Source: a virus. From it: DNA of 25,261 nt. The notes under the pieces are model-generated. The model was not told where the DNA came from. It saw only the letters and a program-made list of their open reading frames with translations, and ran no database searches. The stretch covers positions 1 through 25,261 of IMG/VR virus record IMGVR_UViG_3300047548_000439, one strand, 5' to 3'. Positions within the stretch are counted from its first letter, which is position 1. Each line of letters begins with the position of its first letter. Below are positions 7,560 through 14,960 of this stretch, piece after piece. The position numbers and the translations under genes are program-made.

Positions 7560-7792
7560 TGGACATAGAAGAACAATTTGAAAGAGAATACTTATTTTTA
7601 ACTGAAAGAACTTGTAGAGTTTGTAAAGAGACTAAAGATCTTATTGATGGATTCTACTTGACACGTAAAGGCAGGGGAAGTATTCCATCTGCCTATTCTT
7701 ATGAATGCAAGATATGTACTATAAAAAGAATACAAGAAAGTAGAAAAATAAAACATAAATTGAGTAATAATTGGGAATATCCAGATTGGTAG
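7559..7792 (+). CDS. Small zinc-ribbon protein, HNH-associated type
   Basis: The preferred start is the ATG at 7559, which overlaps the gp17 stop by one base (TAATG), giving 77 residues; an in-frame ATG at 7544 is less likely. Two Cys pairs (CRVCKETKDLIDGFYLTRKG, then YECKICTIKRIQ) form a probable four-cysteine zinc site. This CxxC-x-K...F...CKxC layout is common in the N-terminal zinc ribbon of phage HNH endonucleases, but no HNH catalytic segment follows. It may be a stand-alone nucleic-acid-binding protein or a remnant of an HNH nuclease. Its location next to gp17 is notable because some packaging systems use an HNH partner near the terminase; that link is inference. Confidence 0.7.
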   Translation: MDIEEQFEREYLFLTERTCRVCKETKDLIDGFYLTRKGRGSIPSAYSYECKICTIKRIQESRKIKHKLSNNWEYPDW

Positions 7793-7831
7793 TTGTTCAC
7801 TGGCAGTTTCCCCAACTTAAAGAGTGCAAAT

Positions 7832-7839
7832 TATAAATA
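7832..7839 (+). promoter_or_regulatory. T4-type late promoter before gp18
   Basis: An exact TATAAATA lies in the 83-base gap before gp18, 36 bases upstream of its ATG. It is followed by a leader with a strong AGAGGT ribosome site (7864-7869). It should drive gp18 and gp19. Confidence 0.8.
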
Positions 7840-7875
7840 TTATTAGACAAAATAGACTTCTTCAGAGGTAAACAG

Positions 7876-10317
7876 ATGGCGGTAAATTTAGTATCCCCTG
7901 GGGTAAATGTGAGAGAAGTTGACTTGACTATCGGTGGCATTTCCCAGGCCGCTCAGCAAGTCGGTGCATTTTGTGGTCCATTTGAAAAGGGTCCAGTAAA
8001 TCAACCAATTTTAGTTGAAACAGAACAAGACTTACTAAAATATTTTGGAAAGCCACAGTCTGCTGATGGACAAAATGAGTATTGGTTAGTAGCTTCATCA
8101 TATTTGTCATATGGTGGTGTTCTAAGAGTAGTAAGAACTAATTCTAGTTCCGCAACTCTTCTAAATACTGCTCATGTTGGAGTTGCAGGAACAGTATCTA
8201 ATTTTAGAATTGAAAATAAAGAAGATTATCTTACAAACTATGCCGATGACACTAACTGGTATTTTGCAGCAAAAGAACCAGGAAGTTGGGCAAACAATTT
8301 AAAAGTATGCATGATTGATAATGCTGCTGACCAAATCATCAGTGGAATTAATACTCAATTCTCCACTATAATTGGATTAGCAACAGCATTTTCCGTTTCA
8401 AACGTAACTGTAGGAATTAATACCACTATTATTTCTGGTATTAATACTTCAGGAATAACTTTGGAAACTTTGGTCCAAACTGATACTCCTAGCAACGGAA
8501 TTCAAGAAAGAACCGCAATTATTAGCATTAGTGGTGCCAATGGTGGAACAATTGTTCTAGAGGAGCCTTCAACAAATACCTCACCTTTAACAACAACTTT
8601 AAGATTTGGTTCACAGACAACATATGAATCACCAAATCAAATCCAAGTTGGTTATGCAGTAACACAAAGATTAAACAAAACTGGTGTTGAGGGATCTACT
8701 GTTGTTACATATGATGGATTTTTAAGAGGATTAGTTACTGAAGTAGGTGTTAATCAAATAAGTGTTAGAATCACAGATAGAGTTAATTCTTCTGGAGTAT
8801 CAACTCCAGTAGAGTACAAAAATCCAGGTTCATCCACTGGTTTAAATGCATCATCATTTGATACATTTAGTGAAACCAATTATTATATCTCCCCATCTGG
8901 TGGTTCACCAGTACAATATAGTCTTTCAAATTCAACTATACTTGATTGGTACGATCAACAAACATTAGGACTTTCCAATAATACAGTATATTGGAGAAAC
9001 ATTGCATCTAAGCCAGGTACATCTCAGTATGCATCAGAAAGAAACTCTAAGTATGATGAAATCAACATAGTTGTTGTTGATGATACTGGATCAGTAACAG
9101 GAATTAGTGGAAATATATTGGAGAAATTTATTGGTTTATCAAAAGCAATTGATGCTAGAATTTCCCCATCAGAATCAGTATATTATAAAACATATATTGA
9201 AAATAGATCAAATTATATTTACTCCGGTGCAAACCATACAGGAACAGCATCAAATATTATCCCACAAACTGGCACTACTAATGTATTTGCACTTACATCT
9301 GGAAGTTGGTCATCCGATGCACAAAATACAATATTTAATTCTATAGGAAGAAAGGCATACGCATTGTCTGCAGGATCAGATTATAGCGGTACAAATGGAG
9401 TTGGTGGGTTCTCAGTAACTACTTCTGAAGTAATCTCCTCATATGATGTATTCACAAATCCAGCAGAATATGAAATTAATTATATAATTAGTGGTCCTTC
9501 TGCAGCATCTTTATATGAATCTCAAGCAAAGGCAAATGCAATGATTGCTCTTGCAGAAAGTAGAAAAGATTGTGTTGCAGTAATTTCCCCACACCGTGAT
9601 GGAGTCGTTAATGTTACAAATTCAGAAACACAAACAAATAATATCATAGAATTTTTTGAACCATTGTCATCAAGTTCATATGCAGTTTTTGATAGTGGAT
9701 ATAAGTATACATACGATAGATTTAATTCCAAGTTTGTGTACATTCCTTGCAATGGAGATGTTGCCGGACTAATGGCAAGAACATCCATTCAAGATTATGC
9801 TTGGTTCTCCCCAGCAGGAAGCTCAAGAGGTGCATTAAATAATGTAGTTAAGTTGGCATACAATCCAACTCAGGCACAACGTGATGCACTATACACAAGA
9901 AGAGTGAATCCTATTATTTCTTCTGCTGGTGCTGGATTTATCCTATTTGGAGACAAAACTGCTTTGGGATATTCCTCAGCATTTGATAGAATCAATGTTA
10001 GAAATTTATTCCTAACTATAGAAAAAGCAATTGAAAGAGCAGCAAGAGCTCAACTATTTGAGTTCAATGATATTGTAACAAGATCCAATTTTATTAATAT
10101 TGTCGAACCATATCTACGTGATGTAAAAGGAAAGAGGGGAATTACCGATTTCGTCATTATTGCTGACGAAACTAATAATACTCCAGATGTTATTGATTCC
10201 AATCAATTTAGAGCGGACATTTACATTAAACCAGCAAGATCTATTAACTTTATTGGTCTAAACTTCATTGCTACTCGCACTGGAGTTAGCTTCTCTGAAG
10301 TAATCGGAACCGTTTAA
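7876..10317 (+). CDS. 18: Tail sheath protein gp18
   Basis: The 813-aa protein is the contractile tail sheath subunit. The N-terminus MAVNLVSPGVNVREVDL and LRVVRTNSSS, the core SGPSAASLYESQAKANAMIALA, and the C-terminal domain (RVNPIISSAGAGFILFGDKT, IEKAIERAARAQLFEFND, and IYIKPARSINFIGLNFIATRT in phase) all match the T4 gp18 family. T4 gp18 has 659 residues, so about 150 residues are added, chiefly in the central protrusion domains (about 140-480), which are rich in Ser, Thr, Asn and Gly. It has its own late promoter and a strong ribosome site, as expected for an abundant protein, and is followed by gp19 after 19 bases. Confidence 0.96.
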   Translation: MAVNLVSPGVNVREVDLTIGGISQAAQQVGAFCGPFEKGPVNQPILVETEQDLLKYFGKPQSADGQNEYWLVASSYLSYGGVLRVVRTNSSSATLLNTAHVGVAGTVSNFRIENKEDYLTNYADDTNWYFAAKEPGSWANNLKVCMIDNAADQIISGINTQFSTIIGLATAFSVSNVTVGINTTIISGINTSGITLETLVQTDTPSNGIQERTAIISISGANGGTIVLEEPSTNTSPLTTTLRFGSQTTYESPNQIQVGYAVTQRLNKTGVEGSTVVTYDGFLRGLVTEVGVNQISVRITDRVNSSGVSTPVEYKNPGSSTGLNASSFDTFSETNYYISPSGGSPVQYSLSNSTILDWYDQQTLGLSNNTVYWRNIASKPGTSQYASERNSKYDEINIVVVDDTGSVTGISGNILEKFIGLSKAIDARISPSESVYYKTYIENRSNYIYSGANHTGTASNIIPQTGTTNVFALTSGSWSSDAQNTIFNSIGRKAYALSAGSDYSGTNGVGGFSVTTSEVISSYDVFTNPAEYEINYIISGPSAASLYESQAKANAMIALAESRKDCVAVISPHRDGVVNVTNSETQTNNIIEFFEPLSSSSYAVFDSGYKYTYDRFNSKFVYIPCNGDVAGLMARTSIQDYAWFSPAGSSRGALNNVVKLAYNPTQAQRDALYTRRVNPIISSAGAGFILFGDKTALGYSSAFDRINVRNLFLTIEKAIERAARAQLFEFNDIVTRSNFINIVEPYLRDVKGKRGITDFVIIADETNNTPDVIDSNQFRADIYIKPARSINFIGLNFIATRTGVSFSEVIGTV

Positions 10318-10336
10318 ATTTTAGAGGTACTCAAAA

Positions 10337-10975
10337 ATGGCATCATCAAATATCCCAAGTTATAGAGAAAGAACTCTAGACAAATTTAAAGCCAAATTAA
10401 TTGGAGGTGGAGCAAGACCAAATCTATTTGAGTGTGAATTAAATTTCCCAGACGGACTAGATGTTACTAAAGATGAAGACTTTTCATTTATGATAAAGGC
10501 AGCAAGTCTTCCTGCTTCAAATATTAATGTTATTAATATTCCTTTTAGAGGAAGAAATTTAAAAGTTGCTGGAGATAGAACATTCGATCCTTGGACAATC
10601 ACTGTTATTAATGACACTAACTTTAAAATTAGAAATGCATTTGAGAAGTGGATGAACTTTATTAACAGACACGATGATGCTGCAGGAGTAATCACACCAG
10701 CAGCATATCAAGTGGAGATGAAGGTGTTCCAATTAGGAAGAGGTATTGCATCCGATTCCACAAGAGGAGCAGTTCCAGGTACTGACGATAAAATGCCAGT
10801 TCTTAAAGCATATAAGTTTTATGGAGTTTTCCCAACTTCAGTTAGTGCAATTGATGTATCTTATGATAATGCTGATGCAATTGAAGAATTTACTGTAGAT
10901 TTACAGGTTCAGTGGTGGGATACTGTGGATGGTGAGGGAACTAAGATCTTAGGCACAGCAGAGAACTTCTACTAA
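10337..10975 (+). CDS. 19: Tail tube protein gp19
   Basis: The 212-aa protein matches T4-like tail tube subunits, which stack as hexamers inside the sheath. The signature stretches are DFSFMIKAASLPASNINVIN, FRGRNLKVAGDRTFDPWTIT and NAFEKWMNFINRHDD, followed by a final beta strand DLQVQWWD. T4 gp19 is 163 aa; the extra residues are an N-terminal extension and a loop around 120-150. An AGAGGT ribosome site (10323-10328) precedes the ATG by 8 bases. It lies downstream of gp18 and probably shares its late promoter. Confidence 0.95.
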   Translation: MASSNIPSYRERTLDKFKAKLIGGGARPNLFECELNFPDGLDVTKDEDFSFMIKAASLPASNINVINIPFRGRNLKVAGDRTFDPWTITVINDTNFKIRNAFEKWMNFINRHDDAAGVITPAAYQVEMKVFQLGRGIASDSTRGAVPGTDDKMPVLKAYKFYGVFPTSVSAIDVSYDNADAIEEFTVDLQVQWWDTVDGEGTKILGTAENFY

Positions 10976-10978
10976 GAT

Positions 10979-10986
10979 TATAAATA
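10979..10986 (+). promoter_or_regulatory. T4-type late promoter before gp20
   Basis: An exact TATAAATA starts four bases after the gp19 stop and 36 bases before the gp20 ATG. Transcription would begin about six bases past the box, inside the hairpin at 10984-11008, so only read-through transcripts from gp18-gp19 would carry that hairpin whole. Confidence 0.8.
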
Positions 10987-11008
10987 TTAGAAACAGTTTT
11001 TCTAATAT
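10984..11008 (+). repeat. Inverted repeat in the gp20 leader
   Basis: ATATTAGAAA (10984-10993) and TTTCTAATAT (10999-11008) form a perfect 10-bp stem with a 5-nt loop in the 39 bases between gp19 and gp20. No T run follows, so it is not an obvious terminator. It overlaps the late promoter and ends six bases before the gp20 start codon, where it could hinder ribosome entry on transcripts read through from gp19. Confidence 0.6.
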
Positions 11009-11014
11009 ATTATA

Positions 11015-12694
11015 ATGCCAAGATTATTTGGATTTAAAATCGAGGAACCGGAAGATAAATCTTCAAAGATTATCTCTCCGGTTCCTCCTAATGATGAGGA
11101 CAAATCAGATTTCTATCTGTCTAGTGGATTTTATGGACAGTATGTTGATATTGAGGGTGTATATAAATCCGAAGGAGATTTAGTTAGAAGATATAGAGAA
11201 ATGGCACTTCATCCAGAGGTTGATAGTGCCATTGAAGATGTTGTAAATGAAGCAATTGTTTCGGATTCCGATGATTCCCCTTTGCAGATTGATTTATCCA
11301 ATTTACCAGCAAGTGATAAGTTAAAGGATAAAATTAGAGAAGAATTTAAATATATCAAAGAAATTATGGACTTCGATAAGAAGTGCCATGAAATTTTTAG
11401 GAATTGGTATATTGATGGAAGAATTTTTTATCATAAAGTAATTGATATAAACAAACCACAAGAAGGGATCAAAGAGATACGATATATTGATCCACTTAAG
11501 ATTAGACACATCAGAAGACTAAAGAAAGATCAAAAAGATTTGAGATCTGCACTAAGTAAGATTAATTCGGATTCAAATGTAATTGATTTTAACCCTCCAG
11601 AGATTGAAGAGTTTTATTTGTATAATCCAAATCAACTCTCTTCAATGACTGCAACCTCTGGTTCTAATTTCAAATCAGAGGCAAGACAAGTAAGAATTTC
11701 ATCAGATTCAATTACTTACATTACTTCTGGATTAGTAGATAGGAATAAACAGACAGTATTATCACATTTGCATAAAGCAATCAAGGCACTCAATCAACTT
11801 AGAATGATTGAGGACTCTTTGGTTATCTACAGATTATCTCGTGCTCCAGAACGTAGAATTTTCTATATTGATGTTGGCAATCTACCAAAAATTAAGGCAG
11901 AACAATATCTTCGTGATGTGATGAATCGTTATCGCAACAAGTTGGTATACGATGCAAATACTGGTGAGATTCGTGATGATCGCAAGTATATGGCAATGCT
12001 TGAAGATTTCTGGTTGCCACGTAGAGAAGGCGGAAGAGGAACAGAAATCACTACACTTCCTGGTGGTCAGAATCTTGGAGAACTTGCAGACATTGAGTAT
12101 TTCCAAAAGAAACTTTATCGTTCTTTGAACGTACCAGAAACTAGATTAAATTCAAGTAGTGGATTCAGTCTAGGTCGTTCTTCTGAAATTCTTAGAGATG
12201 AAATTAAATTTACTAAGTTTGTTGGAAGATTAAGAAAGAGATTCTCAAATCTTTTCAATGATATGTTAAAAACTCAACTTATCTTGAAGAATATTGTATC
12301 CGTAGAAGATTGGGAGACTCTTTCGGATCATATTCAATATGATTATTTGTATGATAATCATTTCTCAGAACTAAAAGATACAGAACTATTAAATGATAAA
12401 CTTGCTGCTGCAGCAGCAATGGAACCATATATTGGTAAGTATTTTTCATTAGAATATGTTCGTTCCAAGATTCTGAAGCAGAATGATGGTGAGATCAAGG
12501 AAATTGACAAGCAAATTCAGAAAGAAATTAAAGCAGGATTAATTGTTGATCCTAAACTTGTTGTTTCACAACAACAAGCATCAATGCAACCAATGGATCA
12601 AGAAATGGATATGGGGCAGGAACAACCACCAGAACAACAATCTGGTGCTGCAATGGGAGAACCAGTAATGGAACCCCAAGCAGGGGAAATATAA
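11015..12694 (+). CDS. 20: Portal vertex protein gp20
   Basis: The 559-aa protein is the dodecameric portal through which DNA is packaged and ejected. Family hallmarks include YREMALHPEVDSAIEDVVNE (about 62-81), FRNWYIDGRIFYHKVID, KEIRYIDPLKIRHIRRL, the LSRAPERRIFYIDVGNLPKI segment, EDFWLPRREGGRGTEITTLP and SSGFSLGRSSEILRDEIKF. T4 gp20 has 524 residues; the extra length is mainly a Gln/Met/Pro-rich C-terminal tail (about 522-559). It has its own late promoter (10979-10986) but no obvious Shine-Dalgarno sequence. A long hairpin lies inside codons 10-25. A late promoter for gp67 overlaps its stop codon. Confidence 0.97.
   Translation: MPRLFGFKIEEPEDKSSKIISPVPPNDEDKSDFYLSSGFYGQYVDIEGVYKSEGDLVRRYREMALHPEVDSAIEDVVNEAIVSDSDDSPLQIDLSNLPASDKLKDKIREEFKYIKEIMDFDKKCHEIFRNWYIDGRIFYHKVIDINKPQEGIKEIRYIDPLKIRHIRRLKKDQKDLRSALSKINSDSNVIDFNPPEIEEFYLYNPNQLSSMTATSGSNFKSEARQVRISSDSITYITSGLVDRNKQTVLSHLHKAIKALNQLRMIEDSLVIYRLSRAPERRIFYIDVGNLPKIKAEQYLRDVMNRYRNKLVYDANTGEIRDDRKYMAMLEDFWLPRREGGRGTEITTLPGGQNLGELADIEYFQKKLYRSLNVPETRLNSSSGFSLGRSSEILRDEIKFTKFVGRLRKRFSNLFNDMLKTQLILKNIVSVEDWETLSDHIQYDYLYDNHFSELKDTELLNDKLAAAAAMEPYIGKYFSLEYVRSKILKQNDGEIKEIDKQIQKEIKAGLIVDPKLVVSQQQASMQPMDQEMDMGQEQPPEQQSGAAMGEPVMEPQAGEI
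11042..11087 (+). repeat. Long near-perfect hairpin inside the start of gp20
   Basis: GAGGAACCGGA (11042-11052) pairs exactly with TCCGGTTCCTC (11077-11087). Inside this, AGATAA (11053-11058) pairs with TTATCT (11070-11075), and TCTT (11060-11063) with AAGA (11066-11069). Only one A (11059) and one C (11076) are bulged, giving about 20 paired bases. It begins 27 bases after the start of the ATG. There is no T tract behind it, so it is not a terminator; a translational or RNA-processing control element is the leading guess. Confidence 0.75.
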
Positions 12695-12697
12695 ATA
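12690..12697 (+). promoter_or_regulatory. T4-type late promoter overlapping the gp20 stop
   Basis: An exact TATAAATA includes the last bases of gp20 (stop codon TAA at 12692-12694) and stands 28 bases before the gp67 ATG. It should serve the prohead-core genes gp67 and gp68 and the structural genes after them. Confidence 0.78.
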
Positions 12698-12724
12698 AAA
12701 ATAGTTATCTAAATTAATTGAATT

Positions 12725-12889
12725 ATGGAAGAACTACTGGCAATGTTTGCAAATGATGAATCTCCAGCAGAGATTAGTGATGCAATCAAGGGAATGCTAT
12801 TCACTAAGTCTGCAGAAAGAATTGAAGCAGTGAAACCTTATGTTGCTGCTTCAATGTTCGGTCTTGATGATTCATCCGAAGAAGAGTGA
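12725..12889 (+). CDS. 67: Prohead core protein gp67-like (54 aa)
   Basis: A 54-aa gene reads MEELLAMFANDESPAEISDA through FGLDDSSEEE. It is short, acidic at its C-terminus, and placed between gp20 and gp21, where T4 and cyanophages carry gene 67. gp67 is a small core protein of the prohead, needed for correct head shape and later digested by gp21. The helical segment IKGMLFTKSAERIEAVKPYVAA in outline agrees with that family. The start follows an exact late promoter by 28 bases. There is no clear Shine-Dalgarno sequence, so expression may depend on a leader-proximal AUG. Confidence 0.8.
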   Translation: MEELLAMFANDESPAEISDAIKGMLFTKSAERIEAVKPYVAASMFGLDDSSEEE

Positions 12890-12898
12890 GTTATTAAA

Positions 12899-13213
12899 AT
12901 GAAATCATACAGACAATTTATTTCAGAATCAGTTAATATTGCTGGTGATTTCAACGGAAATCTATACATCAACGGTTCTGAAAGTTCATCAGAACCAGTT
13001 GGTGAATCATTTCTTGCAGATGTAGTTTGGGAAGGAAAACTATATCGTATGGAAGTAGAAGGAAGAATGTTAGATAAGAATAAACTCACAGAACAATTGC
13101 AGGGAGAATACCCAGGAGCAATCGTTCATAACGTTTATCCAATCACAGAAAATTCTTTAAAAGTAAGAAAAGCACAAAGATATCAACCAGAAAGACTAAC
13201 TTGGACTGACTGA
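12899..13213 (+). CDS. 68: Prohead core protein, gp68-like, with capsid-targeting-like N-terminus
   Basis: The 104-aa protein starts MKSYRQFISESVNIAG; residues 1-10 resemble the T4 capsid-targeting peptide, and ISE before Ser11 fits the gp21 cleavage rule. A beta-alpha body follows (FLADVVWEGKLYRMEVEGRM, KLTEQLQGEYPGAIVHNVYP) and a basic tail with RKAQRYQPERLTW. Such proteins sit between gp67 and gp21 in cyanophages and are usually named gp68, although resemblance to T4 gp68 is weak. It probably belongs to the prohead core. It begins 9 bases after gp67 and ends one base before the next gene. A perfect 8-bp inverted repeat lies within it at 12974-12996. Confidence 0.65.
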   Translation: MKSYRQFISESVNIAGDFNGNLYINGSESSSEPVGESFLADVVWEGKLYRMEVEGRMLDKNKLTEQLQGEYPGAIVHNVYPITENSLKVRKAQRYQPERLTWTD

Positions 13214-13214
13214 T

Positions 13215-13949
13215 ATGGGTTTTAAAAATTATATTTGGGATGAAAATTTTGAATTGAATGTTGCTCGTGGTAAAACCCGTGGTGCGTCATCAGTTCATAA
13301 ATTTGGGGCAACTCCATCACAATCAACAAACACAACTGCAACCGTTTGGGATAAAGAAAATACTCTTTATCCTTGGAGTGCTTTTAATAGTCCAGGAGTT
13401 CTTGTAGCAGCACAAGTTGGTGCAGATGATAATGGGAAAGTTATTACTATTATTGGTCTAGATTCAAACTGGGATATTATAGAAGAAGATTTTACTTTAT
13501 CCAGTTCGGGAACAGTTTCTGGAACTAAAATCTTTAAGAGAGTTTTTAGGGGATTTGTAAAATCTGGTGATACTAATGTAGGACGACTTAATTTCTCCAG
13601 AGGTGGAACAGAAGTTCTTAGAATTAATGCAGGACTTGGACAAACTCTAATGACAGTATATACCATTCCAAATGGATATACCGGTTATCTTTATCAGGGA
13701 GTATGCACTGCACAAGCATCTGCTGATGCTACTGGATTTATGATGGTGAGGTATAACACAGTTGGTCAAGCATTTAGAGTGGGTCATACATTTGAAGTTA
13801 GTGGTTCTGGTGGACCATATCTATATAAATTTGCATTCCCAATTCAACTCACTCAACACTCAGATATTGATATAAGACTTACCACAAGAAGTAATAATGG
13901 TAGATATACTGCTGCTTTTGATTTATTACTAGTTAAGAACGAACTATAA
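13215..13949 (+). CDS. Putative virion structural protein, beta-rich (244 aa)
   Basis: This protein is inserted between gp68 and gp21, where T4 has no gene. It begins MGFKNYIWDENFELNVARGK and contains TVWDKENTLYPWSAF, VITIIGLDSNWDIIEEDFTL, GLGQTLMTVYTIPNGYTGYL and a C-terminal AAFDLLLVKNEL. This pattern of Gly/Ser/Thr-rich strands with a T-x-Y-x-I-P-x-G motif recurs in many marine phage genomes as an unnamed structural protein. No signal peptide or membrane segment is seen. Its position in a late head-gene run suggests a head decoration or minor virion protein, which is inference. It starts one base after the preceding stop. Confidence 0.72.
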   Translation: MGFKNYIWDENFELNVARGKTRGASSVHKFGATPSQSTNTTATVWDKENTLYPWSAFNSPGVLVAAQVGADDNGKVITIIGLDSNWDIIEEDFTLSSSGTVSGTKIFKRVFRGFVKSGDTNVGRLNFSRGGTEVLRINAGLGQTLMTVYTIPNGYTGYLYQGVCTAQASADATGFMMVRYNTVGQAFRVGHTFEVSGSGGPYLYKFAFPIQLTQHSDIDIRLTTRSNNGRYTAAFDLLLVKNEL

Positions 13950-13986
13950 GAAATAATAAATAACTAATAAAGTCTTTATTATACCA

Positions 13987-14256
13987 ATGCAAAGAACAAA
14001 ACTAATCACTACTGAGATTGCAATGCCAACTACTGCTGGCACTGCTTCCAGTATTAGTGAAGCAACTTGTGTGAGATTATATAACGGTTCTGGAGCAGCA
14101 GCAACTGTAAGTATTTCTACTGCAGTGGGTGCAGCAACTACATTATCATTTACTATGCCAACTGGCACAGTTGAATTCTTACAAAAACTCCCAACCGATG
14201 TGATTTTTGCATCAGCAAATACAGTAAAAGTAGCAAAAGTAGGATTTACCAACTAA
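13987..14256 (+). CDS. Small beta-rich putative structural protein (89 aa)
   Basis: The 89-aa product is rich in Ala, Thr, Ser and Val and predicted to be all beta: TCVRLYNGSGAAATVSIST, then a strand pair TLSFTMPTGTVEFLQKLPTD, then ANTVKVAKVGFTN. A pattern of VRLYN, an alternating strand and a P-T-D-x-I/L-x-A turn is shared by many small proteins near capsid genes in marine phages. I know no function for them. It lies 37 bases after the 244-aa protein and 5 bases before gp21, so it is probably a late virion gene. A head-decoration role is a guess. Confidence 0.68.
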   Translation: MQRTKLITTEIAMPTTAGTASSISEATCVRLYNGSGAAATVSISTAVGAATTLSFTMPTGTVEFLQKLPTDVIFASANTVKVAKVGFTN

Positions 14257-14261
14257 GAACA

Positions 14262-14912
14262 ATGAAACTAATCACAGAAGAAATCGAAAAGGTAAAAGTT
14301 ATTACCGAAGAAAAGAACGGTAAAAAATCCCTTTTTATTGAAGGTATTTTCCTCCAAGCAGATAAACCAAACAGAAACAAGAGACTCTATGAAATGAGAA
14401 CTCTTGAGAGAGAAGTCAAGAGATACAACGAAAACTTCATTCAGAAGGGTCGTGCTCTTGGTGAACTCGGACATCCTGATGGTCCTACTGTAAACCTTGA
14501 TAGAGTTTCACATAAAATTTGTGAACTTTATAGAGATGGAAGCAACTTTATTGGTAAAGCAAAAATCCTAGAAACCCCAATGGGTAAGATTGCTGCTTCT
14601 CTTCTTGGTGAAGGTGTAATGCTTGGTGTTTCTTCTCGTGGTGTTGGTTCATTGCTTCCAACAAATGAAGGTTATTCAGTTGTCGGTGAAGACTTTATGT
14701 TAGCAACTGCTGCGGATATCGTAGCAGATCCTTCTGCTCCTGATGCATTTGTATCTGGAATTATGGAAGGCAAAGAATGGGTCTGGGAAGGTGGAATTCT
14801 TCGTGAGCAATTAGCACAGAAGACTTATAAGAGAATAAATACATTAGTTGACCAAAAAGCACTTGACGAACAGAAACTTAATCTGTTCCAAGACTTTTTA
14901 TCAAATCTTTAA
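14262..14912 (+). CDS. 21: Prohead maturation protease gp21
   Basis: The 216-aa protein is the T4-type prohead serine protease that digests the scaffold and trims head proteins after L/I-x-E. The catalytic His is probably His71 in LGELGHPDGP, and the Ser is Ser124 or Ser125 in LGVSSRGVG; the fold is that of the herpesvirus-like assemblins. T4 gp21 has 212 residues. Its start follows the 89-aa gene by five bases. Substrates visible in the window include gp22, gp67, gp68, gp23 and probably the protein at 4764-5744. The C-terminal tail after about 178 may be removed by self-cleavage, as in T4. Confidence 0.95.
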   Translation: MKLITEEIEKVKVITEEKNGKKSLFIEGIFLQADKPNRNKRLYEMRTLEREVKRYNENFIQKGRALGELGHPDGPTVNLDRVSHKICELYRDGSNFIGKAKILETPMGKIAASLLGEGVMLGVSSRGVGSLLPTNEGYSVVGEDFMLATAADIVADPSAPDAFVSGIMEGKEWVWEGGILREQLAQKTYKRINTLVDQKALDEQKLNLFQDFLSNL

Positions 14913-14914
14913 TT

Positions 14915-14922
14915 TATAAATA
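14915..14922 (+). promoter_or_regulatory. T4-type late promoter before gp22
   Basis: An exact TATAAATA begins three bases after the gp21 stop and 46 bases before the gp22 ATG. It is the nearest late box upstream of gp23, which has none of its own, so it may serve both scaffold and major capsid protein. Confidence 0.8.
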
Positions 14923-14960
14923 AATATAGAATCACGATATAAGTAAATCGGAGAGTTCAA

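Noticed and set aside
8792-8809. 7-bp hairpin CTGGAGT/ACTCCAG in gp18
   Set aside because: It is short, lacks a T run and sits mid-gene; one such stem in 25 kb is not surprising.
13962-13982. TAATAAAG/CTTTATTA palindrome before the 89-aa gene
   Set aside because: The arms are separated by one base, nearly all A/T, and cannot form a stable hairpin without unpairing several bases; no T run follows.
13944-14252. 102-aa minus-strand frame opposite the 89-aa protein
   Set aside because: It lies exactly antisense to a plausible plus-strand gene in a wholly rightward operon and shows no family features.
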